64,000 nucleotides of DNA from the NCBI GenBank assembly GCA_963576735.1, contig OY755176.1, forward strand, positions 15,361,423-15,425,422, read 5' to 3'. The notes under the pieces were generated by a model. That model did no database searches. It was not told where the DNA came from and was given only the letters and a program-made list of their open reading frames with translations. Source of the stretch: Bedellia somnulentella. Lineage: Eukaryota > Arthropoda > Insecta > Lepidoptera > Bedelliidae. Position numbers and translations under genes: made by a program. Below, piece after piece: positions 1 through 11,800 of the stretch (the stretch's first letter is position 1; each line of letters begins with the position of its first letter).

Positions 1-132
1 CACTGTCTAAGCAAAACGTGGGTACCTTCTCTGGAAACTAGATGGCGCTTGCCATGTGAGTTCAGGAGTATTGGTACCTCTGCCAACCCCTTCGGGGATA
101 AACGGCGTGAACGTTTATGTTATGTTATGTAT
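1..132 (+). mobile_element. SINE-B (tRNA-derived), 3' part cut by the window edge
   Basis: It ends CCAACCCCTTCGGGGATAAA, CGGCGTGAACG and TATGT units. The segment is identical over about 130 bp to 63044-63173, including an unusual CTGGAAACTAGATGGCGCTT block absent from other SINE-B copies here. Confidence 0.85.
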
Positions 133-279
133 ATTTTGCTTTAACAAAAAAAATATCTACGAATCATCATATCAAATATCATATTATTATTATCGATAGA
201 TGTAGTTACGGTGTATACAGCTTATACAAATGAATAATTTCCCACACTTGTCACATAAAATCTGTTGAGTTGCTGTTGG

Positions 280-713
280 TGAGAATAATCGACCTGGCAA
301 CTTTATTAGCTTTTTCTCGTTCAATATGTTCACTCACTCTTTGTGCAAGTCCCGAGTCCGACCGAATCCCTCCCTCTATTTTTTTTCTTTAGCGAACGTT
401 TCTTCGTTACTTGTCATTGTCAGATTTGTTATTGTCAGTGAGTGTGAGTGTGTACTGTGTCGGTGTGGTGTTGGTGTAATAAAATAAAATCATTGTGTGC
501 AAAACGCGCGAATGGTTGACTGTGTGTAATTCGAAAATCGCGGAGTTTTATCGCAATATAATTTTACGTGGCTTACTAGCATTAATTATTTTTCGGTAAC
601 CAACAAAAAATAGAGGTGATATTTTTTTAACTTTCAACGAAGATATAAACTAAAATAGTGCAATAAAATTATTTAAAATAAACTTTCAATATTGTTCGAA
701 ACAAATTTTCAAA
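280..713 (+). promoter_or_regulatory. Probable PDSS2 promoter and 5' untranslated region
   Basis: This is unique sequence between the SINE fragment at the window edge and the PDSS2 ATG. A TCAGT initiator-like motif is at 435-439 within a TG-rich stretch, followed by an AT-rich leader typical of insect 5' UTRs. No TATA box is evident. The start site is inferred, not shown. Confidence 0.35.
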
Positions 714-1045
714 ATGAGCTTTAGTAGTTTGAGAAGTGCAACTTTGAGGAATAAAAATAATTTTCATATAGTGAAAGTTTCGGCTCAGAGCAGCGCGTTA
801 GTTTCGAAACTTTGGGGACCTTGCAGCTCACGCAACGTGAGTACATCGAGCCCGCAACACGGTTCCATTGCACAACAAACAGCGAAACCTGATTGGAACC
901 GAGCAGTCAGTGAGGCTGAGAAAATTGTCGGATATCCTACCTCCTTCTTGAGTTTGCGATGGGTTCTGAGTGATGAAATCGCTAACGTTGCTCTACACCT
1001 CCGAAAACTAGTAGGCAGCAACCACCCTCTGCTCAAGACCGCCAA
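714..1045 (+). CDS. PDSS2: PDSS2 exon 1 (start codon, presequence, start of the prenyl synthase fold)
   Basis: The ATG at 714 is preceded by CAAA, a good insect start context, and by an AT-rich leader. The exon encodes an acid-free presequence and then WNRAVSEAEKIVGYPTSF and LSDEIANVALHLRKLVG. The donor is GCCAA|GTAAGT at 1046, leaving two bases of a Lys codon (phase 2). Confidence 0.95.
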
Positions 1046-2754
1046 GTAAGTGGAACTATAATTAATTTTTGCATGTTACAGTAAACTCTTCTGGATATGT
1101 AGTGTTAGTGTAATAATAGTATAGTATATCATTTCTTACTTGATGTCTTTCTTCCCTTTTGGTAGGGTAAGGTTATTGAGTAACGTTAGGATGAACAGGG
1201 AGCCTATCAGTTTAAAGATTACTAAGACTGTCTATTTGGGTAAAAGTTGTCTCATTTTGCATTCATTTTCATTAGTCATCATCCCTTTTAACCCTATCCA
1301 ATGATGTCCATTTCCCTTGAAGAGAAAGATCCACCGATAGTGGTGCTATAGATGTAATCCTACATAAAAACATCAGTAGAGAATCACCAATGACGACACA
1401 ATAATATAGATCAAATAGTGCTAACAATGCAGCTGTCCTTACTGTAAAGAAAAATGTATGAAAAGTTTGATGAATGTTAATGAGGCACGAGTGGTTTGTC
1501 AGAATCACATTTTTATTATTATTATTAATCTTTATTAATATAAATGGTTACATTTAATTATAACAAAGCCCTGCAAAACTGTTTTACAGTTTGTCTGCAG
1601 GACATAAAGTGGCGACTGATAGTATTTGCCTACCCCTAGTAGAACTAATGGCGTGATAACATGTATGGAACTTAAAAACCATACATTTTATAAACTATTT
1701 TGGTTTCTTGCGCATCCAGCTAACCAGCTAGTTAGATACCTTACTTAATTATTATAGTACTGTCGTTGACAAAATCGTAATAAATTATTCCCTGTCACAT
1801 ATCTATAGTAAAAATAAAAGAACATAAATTTTACGTTAGTTTTTAGTTAATTATAATATAATATCATCTATCTTGTCCCTAAAACTTAATTAGTAAAAAT
1901 CTTATAATCTGCATTTTATTTTCTAAAAATACTTAATATCAGCGCGTATACTTAACTATACTTTACCCAGGTCGTAAAACGTGCATGAAATTGTAATACT
2001 GCCAGCCATAGATGTACTAATAAAAAAAAGTTTTTTAGTACATCTATGCTAACAGCATTTCAACACTCACCATGAAAATCAATCCTACAATTTCACGTAT
2101 AAATAAATCATAGTGAGTTAAATATGGATATGGGAAAGGTAACAAAGGTCATAGTTTTTATTATGATAGAAGTTTTTGATTCAAAAGTTGAAAAAATCTG
2201 TTTATTTCTGAACAAAACCCGCAAATTTAACGCAATTAATAAATAGTATTCCAAACCTACTTTTGCTTACTTCAGCATTATTTTCTTTCAATATTCATAT
2301 GTTTCCACATCAGTTATTTTGAGAGTGGTGTGCCGCATTTTAAGGAAGAGAATTTATTATGATACTTCCAGATATTGAAAGTTATTAAGTTAGAAAATTA
2401 GTAAGACCTGAATAAGAATGATATGATTGGTTATGAACACAAACCACGTTCCATGTATCAAGGTAGTGACATCTTCCCATCGCAGTCGTGCTCTATCGCC
2501 CGATTTCTGAATTGAGTATTCCAGCTGAGAACAACTTAAGTTCTGTCGCATTGAAATCTTAACAACTGAATGAGACAAAACGATACTTAAGTCGTTCTCA
2601 GCTTGAATACTCAATTCAGAAATCGGCCGTATATCTTCTCATTGAAAAACCGCTCATAATATATTGTATGAGCGTGCTTTTAATCACAAACAACAACATA
2701 CAGAAATGAGCGACGAATACTGATATATTTTTTCCATAAGATACTTTAATGTAC

Positions 2755-2819
<65 letters not shown>

Positions 2820-5800
2820 ATATAATATAGCTGCGTAGTGTCTGCTTAAAATAGCACTACCTCATTTCTTCCGGTGGGTGTACGTAAGAGGCGACTAACG
2901 AAATTGGGGCTTTTGAGGGATTATTAGGCGATGCGGTTGGAGACCCATCACTGACAACCTTTATTTCACTATCTTTTCCCCACCCAACTTCCAAAAGTGG
3001 CTGAGGAATTTCTAATTCCTTGAATGAGGAATTTCTAAGTCTCTGCTTAACCTAATGGGAGCTAACGGCGTGAGTATACGTATGTATTGGTTGGTGATGG
3101 GTTTTCAATCGTATCATCGAACAATTACTTAAACTCGCCTTAAACGTTAGCCACTTCGTACGAAACCCACAGGAACAACTAGGTATGATATTAAAATGTA
3201 TAATAAGCACTTCCTTTCCCAGTATGTTATAAAAAATCCACCAATAATATTGAACATATATCACAGAAACCTTCTGTACAATGGCAAGAACAACATGCAG
3301 GCGTGGGGCCTCATCGTGCTGCTGGTGTCCAAGGCGGCCGGTCACTCCGCCGACATCCCCGACATGGAGCAGGATAAGGCAGCTGGAGTTTTACACAGGT
3401 ATGGAATAGAAAAATATTTATTGTACAACACATGTAGAGACATTATATACATATATTTTATTAAATAAAAGTACAATTTAGGCTATTTGACTGTAATAAA
3501 AATAGACATTTCTTTTATTTCATTAGTCTTAATATTTCTTTTTTGGAGCAATATGTAATAATGCGTGATAAAAACATTGCGTTATTTCACTAAAATCGAC
3601 CGTGATTGGCTATTTCTATAATGACGTAGATCGCGCATAAACTGTCTGTGTATCGCTTCGCTCATTGGTGTTTAATGCGGAATTGACGTCATTTGTGCTA
3701 CAGCCGCCATATTACTTAAAGTCGCGTTTTCGCGGCACATTTGAATATTGCATTTTCTTTTTCGATTTTTTAATAAAATAGCTAAAATGAAGACACAAAA
3801 ATATTTTTTTAGGGCTCCTTATAAACAAATTAACAGCGTAAGATAGTTTTCAAAACTTAGTCAAATAGCCTATTGGCGGTCTTATTGCTAGGTATGTTTC
3901 ATCTGTATAGCTTTAAATGGGAATAACACGCCTTTTACAAAGACTAGTAGTGATTAAAGGTCTATAGCAGATATATTGGTATAGCAGGTGTAAAGCAGAC
4001 TTATTCTCCGTTCCACGATACCACGTGAAGAGGGAGTCTGTTTAAGAGATTTTTTGTTAGAGCTGTTTTGTTTTTATGTATCCTTGTCATTCTCATGTCG
4101 GTACGCATGATATTCTAGTGTTTAATTTAGTATATATTCTGTGAATGGTGGAGTTATAAATTGAGATATGTAAATGGAAATTTTAGTGATATATGTTCAT
4201 ATTACTTAATCCTTTTGTTGATTGATATTGCTGAAAAACATTCCATCAACATTTAGAGCTAACATTGCAATCTCGCACTCGTACGGTGAGTTTTCGATTT
4301 ATCAATAGTTTACGTAGTATATCCTCCAAGGGGAGGCATAGGTACTAATACTTCTGAGTATCACGTGACTAATTCTATCAGCTGGATAGTAAAGAAAGTT
4401 TTTTATGATACGAATTGACTATACTACTTTTTTGTGCTTGTGAACATTGTTAAAGCATTTTGATTTATATAGCTACGTTGTTAATTAATTTGTTCCTGAC
4501 TTTTCCCCAATTTAATTCCGATAAAAGTAGAAGGCTAATAATCCACGCTACCAGCTAAGAAAGCGATAGCGTATTGTTACTTTGCTTACCCATTCACGCC
4601 AATCGCGTGTTGTATTTTTCAAATTATTATAACATACTTGTCTACTCACACGAATATTACTTCTAAGAAAGTGTTATATTTATTATTTGAAGCCAAAGCG
4701 AATGAAGTACTTAGTTGTTTTTATGTTCTGTTATAGCATGACTGACTACGGAAAACTAAGTAGTTGTAGCTTTAATCCGATGAAATTGCTCAACGATAAT
4801 ATAAAATACAAATAATATTCTTGTTCTGGACTGTAGATATGGTAATTCTTTTAATGCTAAAAGGCAGGAAATAATTATTTTTGATAATAATTTGTGGAAA
4901 TTGGGTTATTTTAATATTTGAAAACCATTGTGTTGAAGATCAGAATAGAGAGAATATGAGAACAATTTCTCTAAAAACGGAAATATTTTTCAAAATTTAT
5001 ATTATTAGATTTTATAAAACTAAACTCTTAAATAAAATATATACGCTTAACAAGTAAAGAATACATAGGGACACAATAAAATCCGTTGCTTTTTCCGAAG
5101 GCTTAAGTGTGAGCAATGAAAGGGTGACAAATACGAGTATATACATTATTTGGAAAAGCGCCTATGTTAAAAATATAAAGGAATTAACATATTCCGAGTT
5201 GAAATACGTTGCCCTCCCACCTTAGTTTATTTTTGATGCAGCGTGGGGAGTTTCCCTCATAACCGACCTTTGTGAAGAACACAGAAAATTAAAAGATGCG
5301 TGCAGGCATACTGATTATTTTAGAGATATTTTGTGACATCGAAAAGGACATCTACTCCATGACATTATTCCGAAAAGTGACTTAATTATCACTCTTTCAA
5401 GACAAGCCTCAGGATTTCTAAAAACTTTATTACGACGTAGTGATATATATCCATAGATACTTACTTTACTTGTTTTGCTTTATTATCTTTACATCGCTCA
5501 ATTTCCAACTAATCATTTTAAGAAGTATGTAGCTATCAGTCTACTACAATAGTCTACAGTACTAACCATCTATTTCTCTCCCCAGCCAAAGAGCCCTAGC
5601 AGAAGTAACAGAGATGATCCGAACCAGCCACCTGGTGCACAAAGGTCTGGTGAACATGAACGCGCCGCAGCAGTTGGCTGGCGAGCCCAACGACATGATG
5701 TTCGGGAACAAGATTGCGCTGCTCAGTGGAGACTATCTGCTTGCTAACTCGTGTTCGGAACTCGCCAATTTGAGGTGAGTTTTCAAAGTGTGAAAGAGAT

Positions 5801-8800
5801 ACATATGAGAGAGACAGAGAGAAACAGACAAGAGAGCGATCGATGTAGGCTTAAGGCGTGTTGGCTTAGAATAGCACTAGCCTATTACTTCCCGCGAGTG
5901 TACGTATGATATTAGGTGATTTTGCATTTTGGCGCTATTTAGGTGCTTAGTCTTTTGCTGGACTCGCCAAATTTAAATAGGATTTCAAAAAGCTGAAGAG
6001 AGACTAAGGCAAAGTTTTTTTCAAGTTATCTATATAATGCTGGCTTAGATTAAGTCTAGCCCATTAGTTCCCGCGGGCTTACCAGGTGACTGAAAGATTT
6101 TCGGCGATGTGCTTGGACACCCATCATCCTACATAACAATAATAATTCAAACTCATCTTTTAAACTAGGCAAGAAGTTTTCATATTTCTGAATATCTGGT
6201 TGTCCCTTTTCGGATTTATTGCCATAATTATATGCAAGTTTAATGAGTGACATTGTTATTAAAAAACCAATTGCAATGAACCGTTTGATACTGTTCAAAA
6301 TAATAAAGTTTATAAAGCCAATCATTTTCCTAAATCATTTAATTAATCATTTGCAATTAATTATTTTATATAACTAATTTCAACGATTAGTAATGATGAC
6401 TAATCACTAGTAAGCTACACTAAACTAATTTACCCATAGCTGACCATTCCCTAATGACACAATTAAGGGCGTCCCCGGAAAAATAGGTTGATATTGATTG
6501 TTTGTAAATTCTATAAAGTCTGATTTGATGATATTGATATGACATGAATAAAATATATGTTGGTGATTAGTTCATGGTGTTAAAATTTGATGTTTAACAT
6601 TTTAATAATTTGTTGAAAAATATGATGAAAAAAATTGAATTGGAACATGCTTTGTTTTCATAAAAACCGTATAGGCTCCACTGGCATAACATACATGTGA
6701 ACTCATTATATGTCTATATACGCGTTGCTTTAAGATCTGTAACTTTGATGTTTAACTTTTCATTTTAACATTATAGTTATTCAATAAAACTAAATAAACT
6801 ACATTTATCCTGCGCGCGCGTTTTTTCCGTCCCTGTCACTCTCAGTAAATTTGACGTAAGAGTGAGCGCAATGGCTGCAAAATGCGGGGAGGCCCTTAAC
6901 TGATTCTCCGTAAACTACAATACTCGTCAATCTCGTAACAATTACGTAAGAGTGACAACTTTTACATTTCTTAGGCCCGATCCACGCAATGTTATATAAG
7001 AGTGCGTTGTTTTGGCATTGGCGAAATACCGGTTTCTTGACCCGGTTACCTGCTGCCATTTCATCTGATGATAATCAGATCTACTTTCGTTATCATTCGG
7101 TGTTATTAACATAAAAAAGTGATGTGTAGTTTCGGTTAAGAATAGCACTGACCCATATCTTCCCGTGGATGTCGTAAGTGGCGCCATTAGTTGGATGCTT
7201 TTAAGTGTCTGATGGTTTATGTGGTTGTAGGTAGACCCATCAACAACCATCCTTTACATACATACACTCACGGCTATATATCCCTAGAAGGGGTAGCCAG
7301 AGCTAAGGAATTAAAAATCCCCCAGCCACTTTTGGAAGTTGCGTGGGGAAAAGGTGGTAAAAATAAAGGTTGTTGGTGATGGGTCTCCAACCGAATCGCC
7401 CAAAAATCCCTTAAAATGCCCCAATACCGTTAGTCGCCTCTTACGTACACCCACCGGAAGACATGGGGTAGTGCTATTCTAAGCCGACACTACACAGCTG
7501 ACCATCCTTTATTTTATTATTGTTTCTCTACTTAACTTCTAAAAGCATTGGCTACCCCTCAAGTGGGGTTATATGCATGTACGCAACAAAAAAGTTGCAC
7601 ATTATTATTGCTTGAGAAGCTAAGGAAATACCACATACTAATATGAGATGCACTGACAGATACAGTAAAATAGCCGGGATATCATGATTTTTTAAGCTCG
7701 GCCTAAAACTTACATACATATAAACATATGCTCACGCCATTATTTCCCGTTGGGGTAGGCAGAGACGATCGATCGCCTCTTTGTATTATCCTGACAATCT
7801 TCAATATTTTCATACATACTCTTTTATTCTTCATACTTCGAAAATTCAAACGATCTTTACATATTTCTAGGTAAATCAATCATAGTGTCCACTACCTACT
7901 ACACTTATGTCATAAAGTAAATTTAGCTTCCTTAATATTTTCTTTTCTCTTTCTTCTCAATTTATATTATTATGTAAACTAAAAGATTTATAAAAATGTG
8001 TATAAAAGTCTTTTTCCTGCCTGTACTATGTTTTATTGTGTTGATGTTGATGTATGTAGCATAGTTTATCTATCCGAAGTTTATCTATCCTATTTATACT
8101 TATTTCTATTTTTATTTCTTCCGTAATAGTTGTATACTTGAAAATATTGGTGAAGATTTATTATTGGTACACGAATATTTATGTAGTAGTTTATAATATA
8201 AGTTATATTATGCTGTTAGTCATCTAAATAAAATAAAATAAAGTCCATTATACATATACTCTAATATAAAACTCATATTTCAGCTTTATATTGCTTTTTT
8301 TACAATGGCGCTTCTTCACTTTATATTAATCTGAACTCTTAACTTCAAACTCCTAACTTAGAACGCATAAATACAAGCCATTAATTGATGTCAAAACTCA
8401 CACTCAAGTAGTCAACTGGGTCGTGTCAAGGTTTACTTAATAATAAAGACAAACATTCAAATATCACTTGAGTCATCTAACGACTGACATACGATGACAT
8501 AGCTGTGTAGTGTCGGCTTAGAATAGCACTACCCCATTTCTTCCGGTGGGTGTACGTTAGAGGCGACTAACGGTATTGGGGCTTTTAAGGGATTCTTGGG
8601 CGATGCGGTTGGAGACCCATTACCAACAACCTTTAGTTTACCATCTTTTCCCCACGCAACTTCCAAAAGTGGCTGAGGAATTTCTAATTCCTTAGCTCTG
8701 GCTACCCCTTCTAGGGATTTACAGCCGTTAGTATATGTATATGTATGTCATCTAATGACATAGGTACATAATCTTGAGGAAAGTTAAATGAATAGGCAAA

Positions 8801-11800
8801 TACTCGTCAGATGAATCTTAATTAAAGTGAGTCTAAGTGTCTTAATCTAATCATGCATGAATATTAAGTACTAAGTTCTTAATGGGTACTTATCTGTAGG
8901 ATTCAGATGTTTGCATGGATACATACATATGTATGTATACTCAGGATACTAGTTCCCGTTTTGGCTGGCCGAAGCTATCGATAAGGTATTTTTATATGTT
9001 TGAATAGATTCTCTTGATTATATTAATTTAGACCAATTTGCTTATGGTTTTTGTACTTGCGCTTTAAATTATGTTTTATATATAACATATTGCTTGTCGT
9101 ACATACTTAATTCCCATCGTATTTGATGGATGGATGAAAGTAAATTGGTAAAAGAGATCTATAGAGCCAATGTGGAAGGTAATGTTAGTAGAGGACGACC
9201 TCGGAGGACACATTTGGATCAAATAGAAAATGTACTCAAAAAGGCAGGTGTCCGTAGTACGAAGAATAAAAGAGCATGTATGAAAAGATTGATGGATGTG
9301 AATGAAGCTAGAGAGGTTTGCCAGGATCGTACAAAGTGGCGATCGATAGTCTCTGCCTACCCCAATGGGAACTAACGGCGCGAGAATATGTATGTATGTA
9401 TGTATATTTGATGTTACGGAGATAGTGTTTAAATAAATTTAGTACGACTACTACTTGGCTTGTAGGAAGTAAATGTTTGCTTTAGATGTGGAATTTTATT
9501 GACTTACATAATGATGAACACGTCTATCTATTTATTACGGATGATGACAGAAATGGCTTTGTCAATTTATACGTTTATACCATTCTCTGGCAGATAGCTG
9601 CTATAATAAGGAGTTAGGCTAAATGTTTTTAAATCCTTTTATATCCGTTTTAAACACGTCCACGGGTTTCAAATAAAACCACTGCTATTCTTCCACATCA
9701 TTCTTCAACAAATTTCTCTCAACAACCACATAAGACCAACACGCTCGTAACTTTCGAGTGTGTAACATTTCGAGCCCAACAATTCGGGGCCATCAAACCA
9801 GCTATTTGTCGAGTTCACCATTTACCTAACAAAAGATCGTGTCGTTTATAGAAAGTATTCACAACTGAAGACAAACGAGTGAATTGGCGGTGAAAGTTTG
9901 TGGTTCATCAAGTTTTGTAACAAACATAAATCACCGATTTTTCTTCCTACCTTGTTACGTTAAGGAATGTCATGTAGACCATGATTAATCACGCCTATTA
10001 GTGCGTGATCCTTCGCTACAGAATTTTGTAGTGTTACCTTAGAATTGCATAACCCCATATCTGCCCGTGGGTGTTTGTGTAAGAGGCGATTTAGGGTATT
10101 GGGACTTAAGTTATGTTTGGGCGATCGATGTTCTTGGAAACCCATCACCAACAACCTTTACAATATTTTTTTACCCCTTAACTTTCAAAAGCGGATAAGG
10201 AATTTTTATTTGTGAAGCCCTGGCTTCCCTTTTTTGATATTTATAGCCATAAGTATGTATGAGTGTAAAAATGTTAGTCCCAGTACCGATTGGGAAAAAC
10301 TTAAATTTATTTACATAATGTACATAATATTTGAAAATACGTAACAAATACCTTAGTATTTTTACAGTTATATAATTACAGACCATCTTTGTCTGCTAGG
10401 CGCATAATGATTTATATTTAAATTTAATTAATAAAACGTTATTACAGATACGTGCACTGCTATATACTTCGTGCTAAGTAATTGACAAATTAAAAAGATA
10501 ATTATCGCAAAATCAGCGTTACTTTGCAAACCGTAATGAACAATAAGTCACGAATATGAATGTAGGATGTCTAACGTCACACTGCGCAAATAATGACTAA
10601 AATTGGTCAACATGAAGGTTTGCTATGTGATGGCAACATTCGACCTTCAGTTGTATCAACTTGGTGAGTAGAGAGCAAATCTAGCGATGTGCTTTTGTTA
10701 AAAGGTTAAATGTGTATTTTCAAAACCTTAACCTATTCCTTATCAATCGTCATAATTTATTTTTTGACCCTCATGTTAACTGACTGAATTATACTTTTAA
10801 TCATAAGGGCGATACTGAACAAATCGCCTTTGTTTTAGTACTGCGCTGTTTTCTAACATTGTTGTTAGTGCAACGCTTTCGAATTTCTAGTCTAGGAACG
10901 ACTTTTAACAAATTGTTTGGTGACATTGTCTACCTTAGAGATGTAATTTTATGGATCAAACTTGATGGAATAAAACTATAATATTCTTCGTACTGACAAT
11001 AAGATGAAATTTGAATTTAGAATCAAAAGATAAATACGAGTAATTTAAGTTTATTATTATTACATCAATAAATAACATGCATACATACATATACTCACTG
11101 CTATAAATCCCTAGAAGGGGTAGCCAGAGCTAAGGAATTCGAAATTCCTCAGCTACGTTTGGAAAGTTGAGTGGGGAAAAGATGGTAAAATAAAGGTTCT
11201 TGGTGATGGGTCTCCAACCGCATCGCCCAAAAATCCCTTAAAAGCCTCAATACCGTTAGTCGCCTCTTACGTACACCCACCGGAAGAAATGGGGCAGTGC
11301 TATTCTAAGCCGACACTACACAGTAAATAACGTCTAAATCAAGAAATAACGTATTTCTTTATATCAGGGCAGCCAATACCTTAGTATTGTAATATTAAGT
11401 AGTATCATAGTAAGACTATGATTATATTAAATTAACATCTACTATAATTGATTACTTCCATTCGATGGCGTGAAATTTGGATGTTTATAACTGCATATCA
11501 CGCGAAAAACTGTTCGGGAAACACTTTATAGGTGTGCGTGTAAATTATGTCCTGGAATACGAATAAAAAACTTGTTATGGTTTATGATCTGGCATTTATA
11601 GTACCTACTTTATCGTGTATTTCAGGTAAATACATGAAAGCTCTATCATTTATCTAAGTTAATTGATTTACTAACGTTTACCTTTAGTTAAATTGGAATT
11701 CATCGTTTTTTTTTCTAATTGTCTCAAATCTCTTTGTTGTTTTATAGAAATACACATCTCTTTGTACATGGTAGCTGGATATTCAGAATTAGAATTTTTT

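Noticed and set aside
9130..9375. 81-residue open frame as a host gene
   Set aside because: The same frame recurs at 27867 and in decayed copies, with a microsatellite tail, so it is the C-terminus of a retrotransposon.
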